From Burkholderiales bacterium (GTDB lineage Bacteria; Pseudomonadota; Gammaproteobacteria; Burkholderiales; Nitrosomonadaceae), in the NCBI GenBank assembly GCA_024235735.1, contig JACKLU010000004.1, positions 62,001 through 126,000 on the forward strand: a DNA stretch of 64,000 bases, in the 5' to 3' direction. Made by a program: the position numbers and the translations under genes. How positions within the stretch are numbered: the stretch's first letter is position 1; every line of letters begins with the position of its first letter. Shown here piece by piece: positions 18,352 through 26,425 of this stretch. The notes beneath the pieces were generated by a model. It was given only the letters and a program-made list of their open reading frames with translations, did no database searches and was not told the DNA's origin.

Positions 18352-19212
18352 ATGAAAATCATGCGCGCTAAGCTGATAGGACTATTTTTCCTGGCTATTC
18401 CAGGCATCGCCATACTCAGCGGTTGTTCGAATTTTTTCTATTACCCGGACAAAAAACGTCTTTACTATGATCCGAAAGCGGTGGGATACGCACCGGAAGA
18501 TATTTTTTTTACCGACGCCGCGCAACGAAAACTGCATGGTTGGTGGTTTCCCGCCAGGAAAGTTCCTGCCAAGGCAACCATTGTTTTTTTTCACGGCAAT
18601 GCCGAGAATTTGACATCCCATTACCTGCAATTAGTCTGGGTAACCGATGAAGGCTACAATCTTTTCATTTTCGATTTTCCAGGCTACGGCCTTTCCGAAG
18701 GCAGGCCTACGCCAAGAAGCTGTGTCGAGTCCGGTCATGCAGCGGTCGATTGGGTGACAAAAAACAAATCATCTGGTGAGCCGATGATCATCTATGGGCA
18801 AAGCATGGGTGGAATCGTTGCACTCCGGACGGCAATCGATAAAAAATCCGAGCTCAACCTAAAACTTGTTGTTGCGGACAGCACTTTCGATTCTTTTCAG
18901 AAAATCGTCAGGGTAAAGCTCGCGCACACCTGGCTCACATGGCCGCTGCAGCCCCTGAGCTACCTGTTAGTAAGCGATCGCTGGGCGCCGCAGGATTTGG
19001 CATCGATTTCACCGATTCCGGTTCTGGTCATTCACGGACAAAAGGATTTCGTGGTGGAACCCGAGCTTGGCGAAATCGTTTTTGAGAGACTGACCGAACC
19101 CAAAACCTTGTGGCAAATTCCACAAGGCGCTCATACCGATGTATTCTGGCGTCATGATCGTCAATACCGCGCCAAATTCATTACTTTCCTCGAAAAATTG
19201 GAGCGTCCTTAG
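18352..19212 (+). CDS. Lipoprotein alpha/beta hydrolase
   Basis: Alpha/beta-hydrolase of the BEM46/YfhR-like type. N-terminal hydrophobic segment ending in a lipobox-like ILSGC indicates an acylated membrane-bound protein. Catalytic elements: oxyanion-hole HGNAEN, nucleophile elbow GQSMGG (Ser), an Asp in LVIHGQKDFVVEP and the His in PQGAHTDVFW. Substrate unknown; esterases and thioesterases occur in this group. Several in-frame starts exist (18331, 18352, 18361); 18352 gives the best lipoprotein signal. The open frame extends upstream into the cytochrome gene without meaning. Confidence 0.8.
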   Translation: MKIMRAKLIGLFFLAIPGIAILSGCSNFFYYPDKKRLYYDPKAVGYAPEDIFFTDAAQRKLHGWWFPARKVPAKATIVFFHGNAENLTSHYLQLVWVTDEGYNLFIFDFPGYGLSEGRPTPRSCVESGHAAVDWVTKNKSSGEPMIIYGQSMGGIVALRTAIDKKSELNLKLVVADSTFDSFQKIVRVKLAHTWLTWPLQPLSYLLVSDRWAPQDLASISPIPVLVIHGQKDFVVEPELGEIVFERLTEPKTLWQIPQGAHTDVFWRHDRQYRAKFITFLEKLERP

Positions 19213-19432
19213 GTTTTCATTCTGTCGATGTCGGATGCGCTGAAAGAAAATTATTTAGCCGTCCTGGCCGCTTCTTTGATGACCCTCTGAAAACAACCTG
19301 TTTTATGTTTGACAACCTACAGAAGTTTCAGTAGATTCTGGCCTGTTCTAACGAACTTGGTATTACCGAAGCGTTCATTTGATTTGGTTTGAGGCAGAAA
19401 CAACCTTTTAGGTTTAATATGGAGAGAATAAT

Positions 19433-19942
19433 ATGAAACGACGTCATTTGATTGCAATCGCGGCTTCTCTGCTTTACTTCCCTGTTTCCAGTTTTGCGGC
19501 CGGATATGGCGCGGCAGGTTGTGGGTTGGGTTCAATGGTCATCGGATCAAAGCCAGGGGCGCAACAGATTTTTGCAGCAACCACCAATGGTACCTTTGGG
19601 TCGCAAACATTCGGAATCACTTCCGGTACATCAAACTGCGGCGACCACGGTTTACTCAATTTGAGCAAGGAACGAGAAATATTTGCGCAGGAAAATTACA
19701 CCAGTCTGATCAAGGAAATGGCGCAAGGAAAAGGTGAAAACCTGACTACCCTGGCGAGCTTGTACCGATGCCCTGCAGAAACACATGGTGAATTTGGTGC
19801 GATGACCCAGGAAAAATTCGATCATCTGGTGACAAACGATCAAACCACTTCGAACGAATTGCTGGCACAGCTTGAGAGTCAACTGTCTCAGCATCCCAAA
19901 CTGGCAAAATCCTGCAATATCCATTTATCCGCGCTGAATTAA
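19433..19942 (+). CDS. DUF3015 exported protein
   Basis: A 169-residue secreted protein of the DUF3015 family. Signal peptide about 1-22 (ending SSFAA), then GYGAAGCGLGSMVIGSKPGAQQ and TTNGTFGSQTFGITSGTSNCGD, the signature first half of the family. Four cysteines in the mature protein probably form disulfides. Function unknown; it is common in proteobacterial envelopes. GGAGAG precedes the ATG. A strong hairpin follows immediately (19953-19984). Confidence 0.85.
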   Translation: MKRRHLIAIAASLLYFPVSSFAAGYGAAGCGLGSMVIGSKPGAQQIFAATTNGTFGSQTFGITSGTSNCGDHGLLNLSKEREIFAQENYTSLIKEMAQGKGENLTTLASLYRCPAETHGEFGAMTQEKFDHLVTNDQTTSNELLAQLESQLSQHPKLAKSCNIHLSALN

Positions 19943-19952
19943 AACAACGTGC

Positions 19953-19984
19953 GCACGGATATAGATTAACTTCTATATCCGTGC
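19953..19984 (+). terminator. Perfect 13-bp hairpin after the DUF3015 gene
   Basis: GCACGGATATAGA, a six-base loop, then TCTATATCCGTGC form an uninterrupted stem starting 11 bases after the stop codon. No long T tract follows, so it is terminator-like rather than a textbook intrinsic terminator. It ends only about 20 bases before the next gene's probable start, so it could also act on that gene's leader. Confidence 0.6.
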
Positions 19985-20003
19985 ATCAATTCGTTACCGT
20001 CCC

Positions 20004-21920
20004 TTGCCATTTGCTTTTCTTGTTGTCAGCCTGATTTTCTGGTTCTTTTCGTTTCCCGCTGTTTCCCATTCCCAGGACAATAATGCCGCGCGTTATCTGG
20101 CGGAGCTGCAACAGCAAGCGCGTGCGCAAAAACTTAGTGACCAGCGTGTCTGGCACTTGCTCCTGAAATATAACAAAAAGCGTTTCGGCGGCATGGAGAG
20201 CGAAGCCGATGGTATGGATTTTTTCAATTCTCCTGTCGGAAAAACCGACCCGGAATCGGAATTGGCGGCCACGCTGGCCAGCTTTTTCGTTCCGCTGGCT
20301 GAAATTGCCAGCGATAAGGAGCATCCGCAATGTAACTTCCCCGCGCGTTTTAAATGGCTGAACGAGCAACTCGCGTTCGACCCTGATCGTTTGGAAATCC
20401 AGGAATGCGACCGCCTCGGCCGCTGGCTGGAGATTCTCGATCCCGTTGGCGTGACACTGGTATTTGCCTCTTATTTTCTGAACAATCCCGCTTCGATGTT
20501 CGGCCATACCCTGATGCGCATCGATAGCCGTAGGACAGGCGGCGACAATAACCTTATCAATTACGGCGTAAACTACGCCGCGATTCCCGATACCGAGAAC
20601 GCTTTTCTGTATGCACTGAAAGGGGTGGTTGGTTCATTTGAAGGCCGCTTTGCAATTTTTCCCTATTACACCAAAGTGCAGGAATACAACAACTGGGAAA
20701 GCCGCGATTTATGGGAGTATGAACTCAAATTCACCGAAGACCAGTTGCACATGATGCTGCTGCACTTGTGGGAACTGGGCGGGACTTACTTCGATTATTA
20801 TTATTTCCAGGAAAACTGCTCCTATCACGTACTCTCGCTTTTAGAGATCGCCAACCCGGATTTGCGACTGAAAGACGAATTTTTTTTCAGCGTGATACCT
20901 GCAGACACGGTGAAAGTGGTCATGGCGCAGGATAATCTGGTTAAACAGATCGTGTATCGCCCGGCTGTTCTCAATCAGATGAACCATCATCGCGCCCGAA
21001 TGAATAACGAGGAAAGGCAGCTGCTGCATGCCATGATCAAAGGGGAAGCAGGCGTTGAAAGCGGCCGCTTCAGCAATCTCTCCGCACGTGCGCAGGCGCT
21101 GTTGCTGGATGCCTATATGGACTACCTTCAATACCAGAGCATGCAACAGGCCAGCGATCAGGAAGTGAAGATTCCCCGTGACATCCTGTCGGCCCGAAGC
21201 CGCTTGCGCGTGGACAGCGATCAGGATGAGAAAATCACACTTTTTTCCAGTCCGCCGCACCTCGGTCACGGCACAGACCGCATTCGCCTGGGTTTTGGGC
21301 ATAACGACCGGGAGTCGTTCATGGAATTGGCATACCGTCCGGCATACCATGACCTGATGGCCAAGGATGTGGGTTATGACAAGCATTCGGAGATTGTTTT
21401 TCTGGACTTCAAGCTCCGTTATTACTTTGAAACCGAACGGATCAGGCTGGACCGGGCCAATATTCTCTCGATTACTTCACTCAATCCATATGATCCTTTG
21501 TTTGGCAAGTCTTCATGGCGTGGCAGCCTGGAAATCGATACGCTCAGGGACCGGGATTGTCATTATTGCAATGCGTTAAAAGCGTTTTATGGAAGAGGAC
21601 TTTCCTACCGTCCCGATTTCTTCTCGCCTTTGCTGTTATTTTCATTTATCGATCTCAAAGCTGAATTATCCGGTCATTTGCAGCGGGATTATCGTCTGGG
21701 CGGCGACCTGGAAGCGGGCGCGTACTATGATATTTCCGAAAACTTGAGGGTCAGAATTGCCGGAAGCTATCACGTTTTCATACTGGGAGAAAGCAAACGT
21801 TTTTTCACGACGCATTTCGAAAGCCGTTACAGCTTATCGCAGAACCTTGATGTCAGACTGGAGCTTAACCGTTTCGATCATAATCACGAAGGTATTTTTT
21901 CAGTCAATTATTTCTTCTGA
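20004..21920 (+). CDS. DUF4105 (Lnb-type protease domain) envelope protein
   Basis: A 638-residue protein. A hydrophobic N-terminus (about 1-23) suggests export. The DUF4105 domain spans roughly residues 140-310, with LVFASYFLNNPASMFGHTLMRID (candidate His) and YYFQENCSYHVLSLLE (candidate Cys), an arrangement reminiscent of papain-like/NlpC-type peptidases. The C-terminal half is rich in alternating hydrophobic and aromatic residues and ends in NYFF, suggesting an outer-membrane beta-barrel. Start: TTG at 20004 is the only good candidate and has no clear ribosome-binding site. Confidence 0.75.
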   Translation: MPFAFLVVSLIFWFFSFPAVSHSQDNNAARYLAELQQQARAQKLSDQRVWHLLLKYNKKRFGGMESEADGMDFFNSPVGKTDPESELAATLASFFVPLAEIASDKEHPQCNFPARFKWLNEQLAFDPDRLEIQECDRLGRWLEILDPVGVTLVFASYFLNNPASMFGHTLMRIDSRRTGGDNNLINYGVNYAAIPDTENAFLYALKGVVGSFEGRFAIFPYYTKVQEYNNWESRDLWEYELKFTEDQLHMMLLHLWELGGTYFDYYYFQENCSYHVLSLLEIANPDLRLKDEFFFSVIPADTVKVVMAQDNLVKQIVYRPAVLNQMNHHRARMNNEERQLLHAMIKGEAGVESGRFSNLSARAQALLLDAYMDYLQYQSMQQASDQEVKIPRDILSARSRLRVDSDQDEKITLFSSPPHLGHGTDRIRLGFGHNDRESFMELAYRPAYHDLMAKDVGYDKHSEIVFLDFKLRYYFETERIRLDRANILSITSLNPYDPLFGKSSWRGSLEIDTLRDRDCHYCNALKAFYGRGLSYRPDFFSPLLLFSFIDLKAELSGHLQRDYRLGGDLEAGAYYDISENLRVRIAGSYHVFILGESKRFFTTHFESRYSLSQNLDVRLELNRFDHNHEGIFSVNYFF

Positions 21921-22007
21921 TTCGTCACGCATGATACACACTCGCTTGATGCGTTTGATCAAATCCTGGAAATGAAGCAAGGACGTTTGAGGCTTGATCA
22001 TAGGGGA

Positions 22008-23789
22008 TTATGGCTTAACTGCGCCGCATTTGGCTAATGTCAATAGCCGCTGTAGGCCGACTGGTTCTTCTTTGAGCAAAGGAACAACGGCGTAGCGCTT
22101 TGCATGAAGGGTTGATACCGCTTCAATGTCAGCAAGCTCGTTACGGGCGCGTCGGCACAAAAGCGGTGACTGGACGGTTGTGGCGGCGATGCTGTTATTC
22201 ACGATCCATGCCCACGGTTCAATCCCGGCGCGACGCAGATCGTCTTGCAGGCCGGCGGCTTCCAGTACGGGTGTCGGTTCCGCCAATGTCACCAGCAGTA
22301 TCCTGGTTTGCCTGGGATTTTGCAGCTGCATCATTGGTGTCGTGTACCGCGTGATGGAATGGCTATCCATTTGTTTGATCACTTCGCGATGATAGGCGCC
22401 GGTAGCATCGAGTAGCAATAATGTGTGACCGGTCGGTGCGGTATCCATCACCACGAATTTCTTTCCGGCTTCGCGGATCATGCGCGAGAATGCCTGAAAT
22501 ACCGCAATTTCCTCGGTGCAGGGCGAGCGCAAATCTTCTTCCAGCAACGCTCTGCCTTGCGCATCCAGATGCGCGCCTTTGGTTTGCAAAACGCGCTGGC
22601 GATAGCGTTCGGTTTCCACCAGCGGATCAATGCGGTCAACCTGGAGATTATCCATCGCACCGCTGAGCGTTTCGCTCAAATGTGCGGCCGGATCGGAGGT
22701 GGTGAGATGCACCGGCAAACCGCGATGTGCCAGATTGACCGCGATTGCCGCTGCCAGTGTGGTTTTACCGACACCGCCTTTGCCCATCAGCATGATTAGG
22801 CCGCAGCCATCCTGGGCAATTTCGTCGATCAAGCTGGATAAGCCGGGAAACGGCATGGCTTGATGCGTCATATTGTTATCGCCAGAGGCAGGTAACTCAT
22901 CCAACAGCAGTTGTCGTAATGCGTTCAATCCAACCAGATTAAACGGTTTCAGCGCGATATGATCGCACGGCAAGGGTTTGAGAATGTTCGGCATGTCCGC
23001 CATGGCTTGCTGCTCGCGCTGAAGAATGGCGGATGCCAGATCATCCTGCGCTGCTTCCGAATGCGGCAATAAGCCATTGATGACGAGGAATTGATTGATT
23101 AAGCCGATGGCTGTGAGTTCTTCCTGTGTTCGTGCTACTTCGCGTAATGTGGTTTGCTGCGCGCGGGCAACCAGTACGAGCCGGGTGCGTTGCGGATCGG
23201 CGAGCGCATCTACCGCCGCTTTGTATTGCGCGCGCTGTTTTTCCAGACCCGCCAGGGGGCCGAGACAGGACGCATCGCCTTTGCCTTCCTCAAGAAAATC
23301 ACTCCATGCGCCGGGTAGTTGCAGTAATCGAATGGTGTGCCCGGTTGGCGCGGTGTCGAAAATAATGTGGTCGTAATCCGCTGTCAGCGTTGAATCGATC
23401 AGCAAAGCGGTAAATTCGTCGAAAGCGGCTATTTCGGTAGTGCATGCGCCGGATAATTGTTCCTCGATGCCTTTGATCACCGTATCCGGCAATACGCCGC
23501 GCACCGGATTGACAATGCGATCACGGTAAACTTGCGCCGCTGCCTGCGGATCGATTTCCAGTGCTGCCAGTCTGGGCGCTGCGTTGATGGCGGTAATTCT
23601 GTTGCCGATCGTTATGCCGAATACCTGGCCCACGTTGGAAGCTGGATCGGTGCTGACCAGTAACACCCGCTCACCGGCATCGGCCAATACGATTGCCGTG
23701 GCACAGGCTAACGAGGTTTTGCCGACACCGCCCTTGCCGGTAAAAAACAAAAAGCGCGGCGGCTTGTCGAGAAATTTGTGCCCGGTCAT
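22008..23789 (-). CDS. arsA: Arsenical pump-driving ATPase ArsA
   Basis: Two homologous P-loop ATPase halves joined by a linker (593 residues). The first has FTGKGGVGKTS and the second MLMGKGGVGKTT; each is followed by the DTAPTGHT switch motif. The cysteines of the metalloid site can be seen in SGACTTEIAAF and RSPCTEEIAVF. ArsA energises arsenite or antimonite export through a membrane permease. It is the last gene of an arsC(relic)-arsD-arsA locus. There is no adjacent arsB or acr3; the ACR3-like gene at 16441 on the other strand is the nearest candidate partner. Confidence 0.95.
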   Translation of the reverse strand: MTGHKFLDKPPRFLFFTGKGGVGKTSLACATAIVLADAGERVLLVSTDPASNVGQVFGITIGNRITAINAAPRLAALEIDPQAAAQVYRDRIVNPVRGVLPDTVIKGIEEQLSGACTTEIAAFDEFTALLIDSTLTADYDHIIFDTAPTGHTIRLLQLPGAWSDFLEEGKGDASCLGPLAGLEKQRAQYKAAVDALADPQRTRLVLVARAQQTTLREVARTQEELTAIGLINQFLVINGLLPHSEAAQDDLASAILQREQQAMADMPNILKPLPCDHIALKPFNLVGLNALRQLLLDELPASGDNNMTHQAMPFPGLSSLIDEIAQDGCGLIMLMGKGGVGKTTLAAAIAVNLAHRGLPVHLTTSDPAAHLSETLSGAMDNLQVDRIDPLVETERYRQRVLQTKGAHLDAQGRALLEEDLRSPCTEEIAVFQAFSRMIREAGKKFVVMDTAPTGHTLLLLDATGAYHREVIKQMDSHSITRYTTPMMQLQNPRQTRILLVTLAEPTPVLEAAGLQDDLRRAGIEPWAWIVNNSIAATTVQSPLLCRRARNELADIEAVSTLHAKRYAVVPLLKEEPVGLQRLLTLAKCGAVKP

Positions 23790-23810
23790 GTCATGGGATT
23801 GAGATTATTT

Positions 23811-23920
23811 AGGAAATCTCTGAACAACCCGTATGTCATTCCGAACAAAGTGAGGAATCTTTGGCAATCAATACCATAGATTTCTCGCGCCACTCGAAAT
23901 GACAGTTATTCAGAGCTTTC
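23811..23920. repeat. Palindromic interspersed repeat between arsD and arsA
   Basis: Outer inverted repeats GGAAATCTCTGAACAA and (complement) AGAAAGCTCTGAATAA bracket an inner imperfect palindrome. The inner arms are GTCATTCCGAACAAAGTGAG and the related TTTCTCGCGCCACTCGAAATGAC. This type of GTCATTCCGA...GAGGAATCT palindrome is a common bacterial intergenic repeat. It ends directly against the arsD stop codon and fills most of the arsD-arsA gap, so an arsDA transcript would contain a long hairpin here. Confidence 0.75.
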
Positions 23921-24271
23921 TTAGCAGCAACCGCCGCAGCAACTGGATTCTTCAGAGGCCTGTTCCAGAGGAATCTCTGCCCAGCGTGCGAGTTCGCCGC
24001 GATTCGGATAGCGCCCGGCCAGGGCGACTTCGCCGTCGACCAGAATAAGCGGCAGCGCTTCCGCACCGGAGCGTTCCAGGAATGCTTTTACCGTGGCATT
24101 ATCCGCAAAAGCCATGGGTTGCTGCGCCAGATTGAAACGCTCAATGGCGATATCGCGTTGTTTCAGCCAGTCGAAATCGGCGGAAAAACTGACCAGTGCA
24201 CGGTCTATTTCCGTGCCGCAAACACCTGAACTGCAACATAAGGCGGGGTCAAATACGTGAATGGTTGCCAT
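23921..24271 (-). CDS. arsD: Arsenite metallochaperone ArsD
   Basis: ArsD binds As(III) and hands it to ArsA, and can also act as a weak repressor. The N-terminal thioredoxin-like fold starts MATIHVFDPALCCSSGVCG, carrying the essential Cys12, Cys13 and Cys18. The C-terminus ends SSCCGGCC, a second pair of vicinal cysteines present in many ArsD proteins. 116 residues, normal length. ATG with AGGAGA upstream. It stands between the arsC relic and arsA. Confidence 0.95.
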   Translation of the reverse strand: MATIHVFDPALCCSSGVCGTEIDRALVSFSADFDWLKQRDIAIERFNLAQQPMAFADNATVKAFLERSGAEALPLILVDGEVALAGRYPNRGELARWAEIPLEQASEESSCCGGCC

Positions 24272-24328
24272 TTTGATTCTCCTGTAACGTTAAAATTAAG
24301 TGGTTTGATCATTAGCACTGAAGTACGG

Positions 24329-24640
24329 CTATTCCAAAATACCGATATAGTCGAGTCTTATCCGGAATGCGGCGGAATTCTTGTGCAAATCCTCTAATGA
24401 TAACGCAAAAAAGATTTCGATGTCTTTGCGTAAGCTATGGTAAGTCTGCGTGAACGCCGCATTAATCTCTTCTTCAGTTCCTATAGCTTTGGCGGGATCA
24501 TCGACATCCCAGTGCGTAGGCAGCGCGGGAATCAGATATGACGGACAGATTTCACCGGCTGCACTGCAGCAGACAGTAATCACAATATCCGGGGCTGTCG
24601 GCGGACTGTTCCATGATTTACTGGACAGCCTTTGAGCAAT
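24329..24640 (-). pseudogene. arsC: Relic of a low-molecular-weight-phosphatase-type arsenate reductase
   Basis: The frame reads LSSKSWNSPPTAPDIVITVC followed by CSAAGEICPS, then a WDVDDPAKAIGTEEEINAAF region. This is the second half of an arsenate reductase of the LMW tyrosine phosphatase family. The N-terminal half with the P-loop (CTGNSARS-type) is missing. A stop lies just upstream (24641-24643), and the sequence before it holds only a short ELLK-like remnant in another frame. A GTG at 24583 could still start an 84-residue peptide, but it would lack the catalytic loop. It heads the arsD-arsA locus. Confidence 0.72.
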
Positions 24641-24807
24641 TCACAAATATAATGGCCGGGATATGACCGATAAGGTGCGTGCGGAGTGACTCGCCGTGTT
24701 TGTTCCGGGTCAGTGCAATCACATGCGAGACAGTTTGGTTTGTTGAGGAAGTTCTCAGAAATCGCTGTATTTTGGGTCATCTTCTTGATGATTATTCAGG
24801 TGAAATA

Positions 24808-25255
24808 ATGACTAATGAATCCGACTGGACCAACCCATTGACGCTGACATGGCGTCAATATCTGCTCGACAGTTATGCTCACTGTACCGGAAAAGAACTG
24901 ATTTCCCGCAGCGATTCATCATTCGAGCAAGCGCAACGTCTGTTTGACAGTCCGTTTGTCGTGGTTTCGTATGCTTTGCAGGATGATCCGGTGCTCAACT
25001 ACGGTAACCGGACGGCGCTCGACTTGTGGGAAATGGACTGGGATCGTTTTACGCAGACGCCTTCGCGTCTGATAGCCGAGCCGGTGAACCGTGAGGAGCG
25101 CGCCCGGATGCTGTCGCAAGCTAGAAAGCAGGGTTATCTGCTGGATTACCGCAGTATCAGAATTTCAAGCACCGGCAAGCGGTTTCTGGTTGAGCGACGA
25201 TCTGGGCGATACAGCAACCGGATGGGACGTCGTTGGGACAGGGCGCAACGCTTGC
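24808..25255 (+). pseudogene. Frameshifted MEKHLA-domain gene
   Basis: Codons from the ATG at 24808 encode a MEKHLA (PAS-like) domain closely matching the intact gene at 38268-38738. Shared elements include TWRQYLLDSY, AQRLFDSPFVVVSYALQDDP, WEMDWDRFTQTPSRL, AEPVNREERARMLSQA and RISSTGKRFLVE. At about 25193-25197 four bases present in the paralogue are missing. The frame then changes and reads through an unrelated tail. In the restored frame the homology continues as TIWAIQQPDGTSLGQGAT and then stops at a junction with other gene relics. Function of MEKHLA proteins is not established. Confidence 0.8.
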
Positions 25256-25256
25256 C

Positions 25257-25485
25257 CAATTCAATACCCAGCGCCCCGGTAGCGCTGACCAGTAGATCGT
25301 CCGGGTGCAGCGGCCTCAGGTGCAGTAGATCCGCCAGGTGCGGAGTCTGCGCCAACAGCATGCTGATCAGAAGCGTCAGCGCCACGATGACTTGTGACAG
25401 GCGCGTGGAAAGTCCACTCAGAATTGCGGTGACCATGGTGCTGGTCAAGGAAAGTATGATCATCGTCATGGCTCGTGCGTGTTCC
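25257..25485 (-). pseudogene. Probable C-terminal relic of a cation-transporting P-type ATPase
   Basis: In one minus-strand frame the sequence reads ARAMTMIILSLTSTMVTAIL, then LLAQTPHLADLLHLRPLHPD. These are two hydrophobic helices and a loop resembling the last transmembrane segments of P-type cation ATPases. Nothing of the catalytic domains is present. It is sandwiched between the broken MEKHLA gene and the cytochrome relic. The identification rests on pattern recognition only; any polytopic membrane protein tail is an alternative. Confidence 0.4.
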
Positions 25486-25592
25486 GCGGCAGCTGAGTGA
25501 CGCGATGGCCAAGTGTGTCGCAATCATGGTGCCTATCAAATCCGTACAACACCGGTATCCGGTCATTCGGCGCAAACTCATGAACGCAGACC
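25485..25592 (+). pseudogene. Relic of the 3' end of a small c-type cytochrome gene
   Basis: The DNA matches the 3' part of the cytochrome gene at 17808-18290. RQLSDAMAKCVA corresponds to RQLSDAMTKCVA, followed by conserved bases for the following residues and tail. At the haem motif one base is missing and the CxxCH sequence is destroyed. The 5' two thirds are absent. Its 3' end abuts the stop codon of the methyltransferase gene on the other strand. Confidence 0.72.
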
Positions 25593-26387
25593 TCAAGGTT
25601 TTTCCGTTTCAAACAGAATGGCCTGCATCGGGTAGCGCATCGGATTCGAACCGTATTCCTTTTTGAGCGCATCAGTCAATGCCGTGACAATTTCCTCCGG
25701 GTCAACGCCGCCGCGATCTCTGATTTCGAATAGCACGGGTGAATACACCAGTGCGCGCGCAAAAGCCGATACATCGTGAATATCGTATTCATGGCGGTGA
25801 ACCGAAATCACGATGGGATCGAAACCAATGTTGAGCAATTGCTCTTTGAGCGGATCGATTTGATGGCAGGAAACGGGATCAAAGAGAAATCGAGGCGTAT
25901 CCGACGGAAAGAATTGCTTTAATACCTCAAAGCTCAGGCTGGCGAATGGATTGTAACGCTCCGAATCCCAGACACGGAATAGATAACGGCCGCCACACTT
26001 CATCACGCGGTAGGCCTCGCGGAATGCCGTTTCCTGATCGAAAAACATGATGCCGAACTGACACACGACCGAATCGAATGCTTCGTTATCGAACGGCAGT
26101 GCGGTGGCATCGGCATTTTGAAACGTGACTTGCTCGCCGGGAAGAAATTTTGTACGTGCAAGATTCATCATCGAATCGCTGATATCGATCGCGGTCAGGC
26201 GCGTGTCTTTGGCCAGCAAGTCACGCAAATGCCGGGTAACAATGCCGGTACCGGCGGCGATCTCAAGTACATCGCGGGGGGATTGTTCCGCAATGCGCCG
26301 CGCGGTGTCGTGTCCATAATGTTCAAATAACACTGGACCCAGATCGCGATCATAGGGAATGACAACTTCGTCAACATAGCCTGTCAT
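25593..26387 (-). CDS. Class I SAM-dependent methyltransferase
   Basis: A UbiE/Methyltransf_11-type enzyme of 264 residues. SAM-binding motif I is VLEIAAGTGIVTRHL, motif II ERLTAIDISDSMMNLA-like (LTAIDISDSMMNLART), then FQNADATALPFDNEAFDSVVCQFG. Substrate unknown. Start at ATG 26387 is preferred: GGAG lies about eight bases upstream. Another ATG at 26429 overlaps the stop of the regulator gene (ATGA) but adds a poorly conserved hydrophobic stretch. It follows the GlxA-type regulator and is probably controlled by, or co-transcribed with, it. Confidence 0.83.
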   Translation of the reverse strand: MTGYVDEVVIPYDRDLGPVLFEHYGHDTARRIAEQSPRDVLEIAAGTGIVTRHLRDLLAKDTRLTAIDISDSMMNLARTKFLPGEQVTFQNADATALPFDNEAFDSVVCQFGIMFFDQETAFREAYRVMKCGGRYLFRVWDSERYNPFASLSFEVLKQFFPSDTPRFLFDPVSCHQIDPLKEQLLNIGFDPIVISVHRHEYDIHDVSAFARALVYSPVLFEIRDRGGVDPEEIVTALTDALKKEYGSNPMRYPMQAILFETEKP

Positions 26388-26425
26388 GGTGTGCGCTCCA
26401 AAAATGAAATTGAAAAAGTAAGAAA

